DNA of 38,488 nucleotides from an uncultured Bacilli bacterium (GTDB taxonomy: Bacteria > Bacillota_I > Bacilli_A > RF39 > UBA660). Within the stretch, counting starts at the first letter, position 1; each line of letters begins with the position of its first letter. Location: the NCBI GenBank assembly GCA_910576795.1, contig CAJTIX010000010.1:1-38488 (forward strand), given 5' to 3'. Of the stretch, positions 1-6,327 are shown piece after piece. The notes beneath the pieces are model-generated. The model was not told where the DNA came from and made no database searches. It saw only the letters and a program-made list of their open reading frames with translations. Both the position numbers and the translations under genes were made by a program.

Positions 1-1
1 C

Positions 2-313
2 AAATATTCTGGGGCAGTAGATGTTTGGGAACGTAATTTCAAGCATGTAGAACAACTTTTTGATTATCCTAGTGCAATCAGGAAAATCATGTATACAACT
101 AATGCAATTGAATCAGTTAATTCATCATTTCGAAAGGTAACAAAAAAAGGAGCTTTTCCGAATGAAAATGCTCTATTCAAATTATTGTATTTACGTGTTA
201 CAGAACTCTATAAAAAATGGGAAGATTCTACTATTCAAAATTGGTCTATAGTTAGAAATCAGTTAGATGCTCATCCACAATTTCAAGATAGATTTCGCAA
301 GTACTGTAATTAG
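2..313 (+). CDS. IS256-family transposase, C-terminal part (cut by window edge)
   Basis: The reading frame is open from the first complete codon of the window to a TAG at 311-313, so the start lies upstream. The stretch YTTNAIESVNSSFRKVTKK followed by an F-P-x-E/D-x-A-L-x-K-LLYL-type segment is the hallmark C-terminal block of IS256 (mutator-type) DDE transposases, and the final catalytic Glu is the E of NAIES. The protein would cut and paste its own element. The visible part shows no frameshift, so the element may be intact upstream. It marks the left border of an accessory region. Confidence 0.88.
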   Translation, partial: KYSGAVDVWERNFKHVEQLFDYPSAIRKIMYTTNAIESVNSSFRKVTKKGAFPNENALFKLLYLRVTELYKKWEDSTIQNWSIVRNQLDAHPQFQDRFRKYCN

Positions 314-334
314 ATCTTTGACAATTTATATATG

Positions 335-371
335 ACTTATAGACAACTTACACATTTTTCTTGACACACCC
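335..371. mobile_element. Putative right end of the IS256-family element
   Basis: About 25-55 bases after the transposase stop there is a sequence ending in TTGACACACC. IS256-family right ends usually lie this close to the stop codon and have a similar base pattern. The left end is outside the window, so the inverted repeat and target duplication cannot be confirmed and the boundary is approximate. Confidence 0.35.
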
Positions 372-409
372 GTATATCTTGTTTACTCATATTTTTAAAG
401 AAGTCTAAA

Positions 410-649
410 TTACTTGTAAAAAATCATTTCATCAGCAACAACACTTTTAGAATCATTAACCATATCATAAAAAGACTTTTTTCTATCAGCTCTCATAGTT
501 TTCATTCTACCTAAATATTCTTTTTGATATTCTTTTGTTATTTCATAAAACTTGTCTATATATTTATTACATTTTACTATTTCGATATTATTTTTACTGT
601 CTTCCATTCTAATATTAGGTAGTCTACATAATTCCTTTTCTTCATTCAT
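410..649 (-). CDS. Small hypothetical protein
   Basis: This codes for a 79-residue, charged, probably soluble protein of unknown function. ATG at 649 is preferred over an in-frame GTG at 658 because AAGGTG lies six bases upstream of the ATG and overlaps the GTG. There is no signal peptide, membrane segment or recognised motif. The sequence is rich in Lys, Glu and Met and reads as mostly helical. It lies between the IS256 end and the divergent HD-domain gene, with a minus-strand terminator about 50 bases upstream. Base use matches the AT-rich neighbourhood. Expression is likely but not shown. Confidence 0.55.
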   Translation of the reverse strand: MNEEKELCRLPNIRMEDSKNNIEIVKCNKYIDKFYEITKEYQKEYLGRMKTMRADRKKSFYDMVNDSKSVVADEMIFYK

Positions 650-696
650 TTGCTTCACCTTTCTTGACTAGGTCTCTTACAAGACTTTTAGTCGAC

Positions 697-726
697 AAAA
701 AAATCAATCATATTTCAGATTGATTT
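697..726 (-). terminator. Intrinsic terminator, minus strand
   Basis: A 9-bp stem (AAATCAATC / GATTGATTT) with an 8-base loop is followed on the minus strand by seven T. It would stop leftward transcription before the small gene at 410-649. The rest of 660-900 holds no convincing gene. Confidence 0.6.
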
Positions 727-900
727 AATCATTAACGTCACTTGGTGCGACGATTTTACCTTATGGAGCAGTTACAAAAGGGGTTATGCACACTTTTTAA
801 AGCAAGCTTCATTTGCATTTGATGTATTAATTATAACGCTTTAGTGATTGAAAAGTCAATAAATTATGAAAAATTCTTATGTCATTTCTTACATCATTAA

Positions 901-929
901 TTGACTGTTTTGTAATAAAATGCTAGAAT
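901..929 (+). promoter_or_regulatory. SigA-type promoter of the HD-domain gene
   Basis: TTGACT (901-906), a 17-base spacer and TAGAAT (924-929). Transcription would begin near 936, giving a leader of about 17 bases that contains AAGGAG before the ATG at 953. Confidence 0.75.
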
Positions 930-952
930 AATTTATCAAGGAGTGAGATTTC

Positions 953-1597
953 ATGTCAAAAGAGCAAAATGTAATAAATTATTATGTAATATGTAACAGA
1001 CTGAAAAATGTAATAAGAACTGGTTGGAAAAATTGGAATGTTCAAAGAGAAAGATTGGAAAGTGTGGCAGAACATATCTTTGGAGTTCAAATGCTAGCAA
1101 TTGCGATGAAATCTGAATATCAGTATGATGTTGATATTATGAAGGTTATATTTATGTTAGCAGTTCATGAATTGGGAGAAACTATTATTGGAGATTTAAC
1201 CCAATTTGAAATAAAGAAAGAAGAAAAAGAAAAAATAGAATGTGAAGCAGTACATAAAATATTAAGTGGCTTAATAGATGGAAAGCAAATTGAAGAATTA
1301 TTTTTAGAGTTTGATTCTCATGGAACTAAAGAATCAATGTTTGCCTATCAATGTGATAAATTGGAATGTGATTTGCAAAGCAAATTATATGATGAAGAAG
1401 GTTGTGTTGATCTAAATCAGCAACAGGGAAACGAAACACTAAAAAATAATATGGTTCAAGAATTATTAAACACAGGTGCATCATGGGGAACTATGTGGTT
1501 GCAATTTGGGCAACAAGTATATCCATATGATGATAATTTTAGAGCTGTATCCAATTATGCTATTAACCATGAGATAGGTGAGAGTAAAAGTAAGTAA
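953..1597 (+). CDS. HD-superfamily phosphohydrolase, YfbR-like 5'-nucleotidase
   Basis: The 214-residue cytosolic protein has the HD_3/YfbR layout: H41 in VAEHIFGVQM, then H72-E73 in VHELGETIIGDLT, then D135 and D140 in YQCDKLECD. YfbR-type enzymes dephosphorylate deoxynucleoside 5'-monophosphates using a divalent metal held by H...HD...D. Here the second residue of the HD pair is Glu; I recall related Firmicutes proteins with HE, so activity is still plausible. The start has AAGGAGTGA at good spacing. The gene has its own promoter and is followed by a promoter-hairpin leader of an RloC-like nuclease gene in the same direction. It may be nucleotide housekeeping, or a dNTP-lowering partner of the nuclease; the latter is inference. 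Confidence 0.75.
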   Translation: MSKEQNVINYYVICNRLKNVIRTGWKNWNVQRERLESVAEHIFGVQMLAIAMKSEYQYDVDIMKVIFMLAVHELGETIIGDLTQFEIKKEEKEKIECEAVHKILSGLIDGKQIEELFLEFDSHGTKESMFAYQCDKLECDLQSKLYDEEGCVDLNQQQGNETLKNNMVQELLNTGASWGTMWLQFGQQVYPYDDNFRAVSNYAINHEIGESKSK

Positions 1598-1653
1598 AAA
1601 GATATAATAAATTAGAATATTTTTAATTTATAATGAAGATAAAATTATTATAA

Positions 1654-1682
1654 TTGGTAATAAATAAAATTTATGATAAAAT
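1654..1682 (+). promoter_or_regulatory. Promoter upstream of the RloC-like gene
   Basis: TTGGTA (1654-1659), a 17-base spacer and TAAAAT (1677-1682). The predicted start near 1689 would place the following terminator hairpin inside the 5' leader of the ATPase gene. Confidence 0.5.
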
Positions 1683-1699
1683 ATTGATATGTTAAAGGG

Positions 1700-1737
1700 C
1701 TCGTACTAGACTTTAATAGGTTTAGTGCGAGTTTTTT
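1700..1737 (+). terminator. Intrinsic terminator, possibly a leader attenuator
   Basis: A 12-bp stem (1700-1711 with 1720-1731, two G-U pairs) with an 8-base loop and six T (1732-1737). AGGAG of the next gene begins only three bases later. It either ends the HD-domain transcript or, if the promoter at 1654 is used, attenuates the ATPase gene. Confidence 0.75.
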
Positions 1738-1755
1738 GTTAGGAGTATGGTGTAC

Positions 1756-4110
1756 GTGAAAATTGATTTAATAAATATTAGAACTTCATTTACAAAGTTT
1801 GCTGATAACCAAATGATGAATTTTACAAATGCTAGGAATAATTGTATTTTTATTTATGGCAGTAATGGTTCTGGAAAAAGTTCTATCTCAAAATTATTTT
1901 CAGTAAGTAATATGATGATAGATAGCAACATTGTATATAAAGATAGACTATCACTATTAAAAACTATTGATAGTAAAGATAGAATGTTAGTAGAAGTCTG
2001 TTATAGTGATGATACATTTACTACCTATGGGGATGAAATTTTAAACCCTAAAAAAATACCTGTATTTAATAAGGATTATATTGATTCTAAAATAACTTAT
2101 CAATCAGATTTCAAAAATAACCGGTTTCAAGAGCAGATATTAAATTATGGAATAGAATTGGAGTCAAAAACAAACTATAATAAAAAACTTATTGAAGTAG
2201 ATAAAACTAGAAAAAGAGGTAATGAATTAGTAGAACAGATAGAGCAGAAAATAGCTAAAGGAATTTTACAAACAATAAAAGATACTGGTACTACAAGAGC
2301 AAATCAGAAATATAATAATGAATACAACTTGAAACATTTTTATACTCTAGATTCAAAAAAAATTCCAATAAATAATTTGGAAAAATTAAGAGAACAACAT
2401 AAACAATATGTTTCAAGTTTAAAGAATTTTAGTAATGATGATATTATACAGTTTTCCATAGACGAATTTAATGATAAACAAGCTTTGAAAAACGTTATTG
2501 TAAGAATAAATGATACATTAAAGTTTAGTGAGGATAAATCAAAACTTGATTTTGTAAAAAAATATTTAGACAATTTTGAAACTGTCGAAAAAGACTGGAA
2601 GATTCAAGGTGCTAACTTAATAAAAGATAATAAATGCCCATTTTGCGAACAAAATATTTCAAATGTAAATCTCGTTCAAATGTATAAAAATTATGTTAAC
2701 AGTAATCTTCGAAAAACAGAAGATTTTATAAATAACCAAATACAATATTTTAAAAGTATTAATAATAACGTTGACATACAATACAAGATAAATGAAACAA
2801 AGGTGAAAAATATTTCATTAATATTTAAAATAAATCTTGATATACAAACAAATGATTGCGTTAATAGGTTAAAGATTTTTAATTCACAAATTATTAAATC
2901 ATTAGAAAGTAAGCTAGAAGAAGAGAATATTTATAATGATTGCTCTGATAAAATAGGAAAAATAGATTTGGATATCTTTGAAGAATTATTTGAAAATTAT
3001 ACCCAATTGTTGAAAACTATAAGAGATACAAATGATAAAATTAATAAATCTAGTGCTGAACGAAAAAAAGCGAACGAAGAATATTTGAATACTACGGGTA
3101 AATTTATTGTATATAATATGGTTAGAAATGAAATTGAAGAATTTAAGTTATTAACAAAGAAGTCTAAAGAATTAGAAAAAGATGTTACAGAGTTAAAACA
3201 AATTTATCAAAATGAAATAAAAGAAAAGAACGAATTATTGAAAACTATAAATAATATATTAGATGATTTTTCTATCACAAATTATAGAGTAGATGAAAAT
3301 TTTGATTTATTTTTAAATAATTGTGAGGTAAGTCAAAAAGCAGAAAAATTGTTAAGTGATGGTGAAAAAAATATTATTGCACTTGCTTTGTTTGTGGCAG
3401 AATTAAGGCTACTATATACAGAAAAGGAAAAATCTATAATTTTTATTGATGATCCTATCACATCCGTTGATTATCCAAACTTATATGGTATATATAGCTA
3501 TATTACTAATATTGTTAGTGAGAATAAAACCTCCCAAATAATTATCACAAGTCATAATGTACTTTTCTTAAATTTGTTTAAGTTTCATTATAGTGACCAA
3601 GCTTTATATTTTAAATTAAAGGTAGAGGGTGATTTAAAAACAAGAATTTATTTAGATGATAAAAAATACGATTCAATTTATTTAGAAAAATTAAAGGAGA
3701 TATATGATGTAGCTATTTCAAATAATATTACTTCTAATCAAAAATTATATATACATAACTATTGTCGATATGTGATTGAAACAATTTCAAGGTTTGAATA
3801 TCCAAACAATCAAAATGAATCTAAATCATCTGAAGTTTATATAAAGAATTTGAAACAACAAATAATAGATGATCCTAAAAGTTTAAATGTTAGTATTAAT
3901 AATTTAGATACACTTTACAATATTATTAATAAGGGTTCACATGCAACTATTGAAGTCGTACATGATAATGAATTTTTTGAAGATTCTCATTATATAAAAT
4001 GTTGTAAAACTATTATAGAAATAATCAGAAAAAAATATAATGGACAATTTCAATTTTTAACATTAGAATTACCCAAAAATGGTAAAATAAGTTTTGCCGA
4101 ACAAAAATGA
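1756..4110 (+). CDS. RloC/PrrC-like anticodon nuclease with ABC ATPase and zinc-hook motif
   Basis: This large AAA_13-type protein (784 aa from GTG 1756; ATG 1747 and GTG 1750 are in frame but only 1 and 4 bases from AGGAG) has an ABC head. Numbered from GTG 1756: Walker A GSNGSGKSS at 35-43; a long helical region with CPFC at 294-297, like the RloC zinc hook; signature LSDGEK at 533-538; Walker B with D565-D566; H-loop His at about 600. C-terminal to the head, R671-x3-E675 and H729 match the R-E-H triad of PrrC and RloC nucleases, which cut tRNA anticodon loops and block phage translation; RloC senses DNA damage. The E-to-H spacing (54) is longer than I recall for characterised members. No restriction genes lie beside it. 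Without the triad it would be called only an SMC-like ATPase. Confidence 0.7.
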   Translation: MKIDLINIRTSFTKFADNQMMNFTNARNNCIFIYGSNGSGKSSISKLFSVSNMMIDSNIVYKDRLSLLKTIDSKDRMLVEVCYSDDTFTTYGDEILNPKKIPVFNKDYIDSKITYQSDFKNNRFQEQILNYGIELESKTNYNKKLIEVDKTRKRGNELVEQIEQKIAKGILQTIKDTGTTRANQKYNNEYNLKHFYTLDSKKIPINNLEKLREQHKQYVSSLKNFSNDDIIQFSIDEFNDKQALKNVIVRINDTLKFSEDKSKLDFVKKYLDNFETVEKDWKIQGANLIKDNKCPFCEQNISNVNLVQMYKNYVNSNLRKTEDFINNQIQYFKSINNNVDIQYKINETKVKNISLIFKINLDIQTNDCVNRLKIFNSQIIKSLESKLEEENIYNDCSDKIGKIDLDIFEELFENYTQLLKTIRDTNDKINKSSAERKKANEEYLNTTGKFIVYNMVRNEIEEFKLLTKKSKELEKDVTELKQIYQNEIKEKNELLKTINNILDDFSITNYRVDENFDLFLNNCEVSQKAEKLLSDGEKNIIALALFVAELRLLYTEKEKSIIFIDDPITSVDYPNLYGIYSYITNIVSENKTSQIIITSHNVLFLNLFKFHYSDQALYFKLKVEGDLKTRIYLDDKKYDSIYLEKLKEIYDVAISNNITSNQKLYIHNYCRYVIETISRFEYPNNQNESKSSEVYIKNLKQQIIDDPKSLNVSINNLDTLYNIINKGSHATIEVVHDNEFFEDSHYIKCCKTIIEIIRKKYNGQFQFLTLELPKNGKISFAEQK

Positions 4111-4155
4111 ACTGTGTAATTGGCAATAGTGAATTATTTTGTAAAAAATATCAAG

Positions 4156-4497
4156 TCACATTTGAAACTTGATATTTTTCATTTCTTCAAATTGTTTTAA
4201 ATCATATAGTTGGAAATCTAAATTTTGCTGTTTAACATTATACTCATTTTCTAAAATTCGAAAAACATCATCCATAATATCCTGATGATATTTAGCTGAA
4301 ATCTTATTTTCTTGTAAACTTTGTTGAATCAATCGTTTACAAACATTAACAGAAAATACCCCATAATAACGAATGTAAGTAATAATATAAGCTACAATCA
4401 TGTAGGTAATAGTATCAAGAACAATGTCATTTAATTCTACATCCAACATTTCTTTTGTTAATGTAGATCTTGTATTATTATCAATGGTTAGAAACAT
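4156..4497 (-). CDS. Hypothetical protein, third gene of the XRE operon
   Basis: This encodes 113 residues from ATG 4497, with AAAGGA 11 bases upstream; TTG 4530 and ATG 4521 are in-frame alternatives with poorer ribosome sites. It overlaps the 3' end of the preceding XRE gene by 17 bases, so the two are likely co-translated. The protein has a hydrophobic, Tyr/Ile-rich middle that could be one short membrane segment or a buried helix, and a charged C-terminal helix. I do not recognise the family. Its position suggests a partner or effector of the two regulators upstream. Confidence 0.6.
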   Translation of the reverse strand: MFLTIDNNTRSTLTKEMLDVELNDIVLDTITYMIVAYIITYIRYYGVFSVNVCKRLIQQSLQENKISAKYHQDIMDDVFRILENEYNVKQQNLDFQLYDLKQFEEMKNIKFQM

Positions 4498-4708
4498 AAT
4501 AGCTAGAATCCTTTCTTTCATTTTGTTCAAATAATTCTTTAGGGGTCATATCAAAAAAATATGCGATTTTGATTGCCGTATCGTAAAATAATCTTCTCTT
4601 TTCATTTTCAATTTGACTATAAAATGATGGTGTGATGCCTAGATATTCAGCCATATCATAGATTGTAATTTGATTTTCTTTTCTTATTTTTCTTAAAGTC
4701 TTTAACAT
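4481..4708 (-). CDS. XRE-family transcriptional regulator (second of pair)
   Basis: The 75-residue protein is a lone helix-turn-helix domain: a KIRKENQITIYDMAEYLGI-type first half, a recognition helix around PSFYSQIENEKRR, and the closing helix ending in TPKELF. ATG 4708 is preferred over TTG 4717 because GGAG lies nine bases upstream. It overlaps the preceding XRE gene by 53 bases and is clearly related to it (shared RRL-Y--A-KIA pattern), so the pair arose by duplication. It should bind DNA as a dimer; the palindrome at 4983-4999 is the obvious candidate site. Confidence 0.85.
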   Translation of the reverse strand: MLKTLRKIRKENQITIYDMAEYLGITPSFYSQIENEKRRLFYDTAIKIAYFFDMTPKELFEQNERKDSSYYVSNH

Positions 4709-4934
4709 CAGATTCAACTCCTTCTAAATTTAATTTTTCTATAAAGTAGTCATAAAACAAATCATTTGTAGTACAATCTAAAACTTTTGCAATCTTAACG
4801 GCAAGAGAATAAACCAATCTCCTTTGACCTTGTTCTACTTGCCAGTAATATGTTTTAGAAACACCTAATTTATTCGCCATTGTTTGTAAAGAATAATGGT
4901 GTTTTTGTCTTTCTTCTTTTAAAGCGATTATCAT
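4656..4934 (-). CDS. XRE-family transcriptional regulator (first of pair)
   Basis: The 92-residue protein has an N-terminal helix-turn-helix (residues about 1-60; recognition helix near SKTYYWQVEQGQRR) and a lysine-rich tail. AAAGGAG sits seven bases before ATG 4934. It is first in a three-gene leftward operon whose promoter contains a perfect 17-bp palindrome between the -35 and -10, so repression, probably autorepression, is expected. The arrangement, with divergent XRE genes across a 120-bp operator region, resembles the control switches of prophages and integrative elements and fits the serine recombinase nearby. Confidence 0.88.
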   Translation of the reverse strand: MIIALKEERQKHHYSLQTMANKLGVSKTYYWQVEQGQRRLVYSLAVKIAKVLDCTTNDLFYDYFIEKLNLEGVESDVKDFKKNKKRKSNYNL

Positions 4935-4976
4935 ATTATCTCTCCTTTAATTGTTATCGAATTACTTGATAAACAA

Positions 4977-5005
4977 ATTATATAACGAGTATCTCGTTAA
5001 GTCAA
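4977..5005 (-). promoter_or_regulatory. XRE operon promoter with operator palindrome filling the spacer
   Basis: On the minus strand, TTGACT (5005-5000), a 17-base spacer and TATAAT (4982-4977). The spacer (4983-4999) is exactly the palindrome TAACGAG-TAT-CTCGTTA. Another TAACGAG half-site lies at 5014-5020. A repressor on the palindrome would block RNA polymerase directly. Confidence 0.8.
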
Positions 5006-5016
5006 CAAAAAGATAA

Positions 5017-5033
5017 CGAGAAATGCGATAATC
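5017..5033 (+). repeat. Operator-like repeat, copy 1
   Basis: CGAGAAATGCGATAATC ends 8 bases before the AGGTGAG ribosome site of the XRE gene at 5055. A copy with one change precedes the next XRE gene. The positions suggest a shared regulatory site or co-duplicated leader. Confidence 0.5.
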
Positions 5034-5054
5034 AAAACATCAGGTGAGAACATT

Positions 5055-5294
5055 ATGATAGGAAAAATAATCAAATATATGCGAGTGAAAAGTGGCTATA
5101 ACCAAACGGAACTTGCAAAAAAATTAAACATTGGGCAAACTACCTTATCAGGGTATGAAACAGAAGCTACTAATCCTTGCTTTGAAATGATTGAGAGAAT
5201 TTCCAACCAATGTAATTTTGATATTGTGTTTATTGATAGAGAAACAAAAGAACAAATTACAACCAGTAATATTAATAGAAAAGATATTTGTTAA
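5055..5294 (+). CDS. XRE-family transcriptional regulator, tandem copy 1
   Basis: The 79-residue single-domain helix-turn-helix protein begins MIGKIIKYMR and carries the classic QTTLSGYET recognition helix (residues about 29-37). AGGTGAG stands six bases before the ATG. Its downstream neighbour is a tandem paralogue identical in most core positions, including the C-terminal N-I-N-R-K. It is divergent from the leftward XRE operon and shares its operator region. I see no clear rightward promoter upstream, so the start site is uncertain. Confidence 0.85.
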   Translation: MIGKIIKYMRVKSGYNQTELAKKLNIGQTTLSGYETEATNPCFEMIERISNQCNFDIVFIDRETKEQITTSNINRKDIC

Positions 5295-5326
5295 CGATTA
5301 TTCCGATAATTTATGAACTTGACTAT

Positions 5327-5343
5327 CGAGAAATGTGATAATC
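5327..5343 (+). repeat. Operator-like repeat, copy 2
   Basis: CGAGAAATGTGATAATC differs from the copy at 5017-5033 by one base. It ends five bases before the AGGTGA ribosome site of the second tandem XRE gene. TATC and GATA flank the centre as an imperfect inverted repeat. Confidence 0.5.
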
Positions 5344-5358
5344 ATTTTAGGTGATAGT

Positions 5359-5592
5359 ATGCTAGGAAAAATTATAAAATATATGAGAACCCAAAAAGGA
5401 TATAGTCAAGAAACATTATCAAAAAAACTAAAGATAGCACAAACTACATTGTCAGGTTATGAAACAGGTTATAGTAGCCCTAACTTTGATATGATAGAGG
5501 ATATCGCAAATCTTTGTGATTTTGAAGTGGCTTTTTTAGATAAAAAGCAAGGTGAAAAAATAACAACTAAAAACATCAATCGAAAGATATAA
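5359..5592 (+). CDS. XRE-family transcriptional regulator, tandem copy 2
   Basis: The 77-residue paralogue of the preceding gene begins MLGKIIKYMRTQKGYSQE and contains the same QTTLSGYET helix. ATG 5359 is chosen over an upstream in-frame start at 5335 because AGGTGA sits just before it and the resulting N-terminus aligns with the sister protein. The pair may act as homo- or heterodimers on related sites. Most divergence is in the last third, so their partners or stability may differ while DNA specificity is shared. Confidence 0.85.
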   Translation: MLGKIIKYMRTQKGYSQETLSKKLKIAQTTLSGYETGYSSPNFDMIEDIANLCDFEVAFLDKKQGEKITTKNINRKI

Positions 5593-5703
5593 TTTGGTGT
5601 TAAATCGACATGAATCAAGTATGTAATAACGACATACATTTTATATGTGATTTTCACTATTTGTGCAATTTTTCCTAATTTTTAAAGTGAACAGGATATG
5701 GGA

Positions 5704-5768
5704 TTTGCACCACATAAAAACGAAGTTCCTTATATCATAAGGAAAAACCTTCGTTTTTTTGGTGCAAA
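5704..5768. terminator. Long nested hairpin with T tract (probably bidirectional)
   Basis: Three stacked inverted repeats share one centre: TTTGCACC/GGTGCAAA outside, AAAAACGAAG/CTTCGTTTTT in the middle and TTCCTTAT/ATAAGGAA around an ATC loop. The T-rich arm on both strands suits termination of the XRE genes from the left and the recombinase-side genes from the right. Its size is unusual for a terminator. Confidence 0.7.
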
Positions 5769-5773
5769 AACAA

Positions 5774-5791
5774 TTTTGGCACTTGCCAAAA
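5774..5791. repeat. 18-bp palindrome TTTTGGCA-CT-TGCCAAAA
   Basis: Eight base pairs around a two-base centre, six bases after the long hairpin. It could be a protein-binding site or part of an element end. A further weak nested palindrome (ATACATA...TATGTAT around TATAAG-AG-CTTATA) occupies 5826-5862. No gene is seen between 5593 and 5891. Confidence 0.5.
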
Positions 5792-5891
5792 AGTGTCTAA
5801 ATATATATATATTGTATTCTAATTGATACATAATTCCTTTTTTTATAAGAGCTTATATGTATTCCATTTTATAAAAAACTACAATAATCCA

Positions 5892-6134
5892 TTAAATTGT
5901 AAACTCATTTTCTGAATCCTTATTTTCGTAAAAAGCAACCTCATTATTTTGTCTATCATATTTAAAATAGCCAACCTTATTTTCCCTATCTACAACTTGA
6001 ATGGTATTTCGATCTTGCAGATATACCCGAAAACAAAAAATATCCAAATTCTGTTTCAAGTACTGTAGTATCTTGAATTGTTCAACCGTATCTACTTGAT
6101 TTTTTACAATGTTTTCATTGTTTAATAATCTCAT
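5892..6134 (-). CDS. Small hypothetical protein, element-associated
   Basis: The 80-residue protein starts at ATG 6134 with GGAGG six bases upstream; an in-frame start at 6188 would lie inside the preceding gene. The N-terminal half is helical and Asn/Gln-rich, and the C-terminal half looks like beta strands (FRVYLQDRNTIQVVDR, then VGYFKYD). I recognise no family. It overlaps the 58-residue gene upstream by 20 bases and lies downstream of the recombinase in the same direction, so it is probably part of the same element. Confidence 0.65.
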   Translation of the reverse strand: MRLLNNENIVKNQVDTVEQFKILQYLKQNLDIFCFRVYLQDRNTIQVVDRENKVGYFKYDRQNNEVAFYENKDSENEFTI

Positions 6135-6291
6135 CCTGTTCCTCCATTTCTTTATTACTACTATGATATTCCAATAAAACATTTCCATATTTTTGGGTAA
6201 TCACTTTTGGAATAAATTCTTTAACTGTCTCTTTATCCTGATTAAAATATTCTAATAATTGTGGAACTAAAAATTTAAAAAAATAGTTCAT
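6115..6291 (-). CDS. 58-residue hypothetical protein
   Basis: ATG 6291 follows a strong AAGGGGGG ribosome site by seven bases. The product begins MNYFFKFLVPQLLEYF and has an acidic, Lys/Glu-rich second half. The last 20 bases overlap the start of the next gene, whose ribosome site lies inside this coding sequence, so translation is probably coupled. The gene begins about 36 bases after the recombinase stop. Function is unknown. Confidence 0.65.
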   Translation of the reverse strand: MNYFFKFLVPQLLEYFNQDKETVKEFIPKVITQKYGNVLLEYHSSNKEMEEQDEIIKQ

Positions 6292-6327
6292 AAATCAACC
6301 CCCCTTAAAATAAAAATGAGAGATTCA

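Noticed and set aside
723..840. Open stretch in the gap upstream of the HD-domain gene (reads N-V-T-W-C-D-D-F...)
   Set aside because: No start codon or ribosome site, and no recognised family. It may be a gene remnant, but nothing supports calling it.
5319..5342. Promoter TTGACT ... GATAAT before the second tandem XRE gene
   Set aside because: The spacer is only 12 bases and the start point would fall on the ribosome site.
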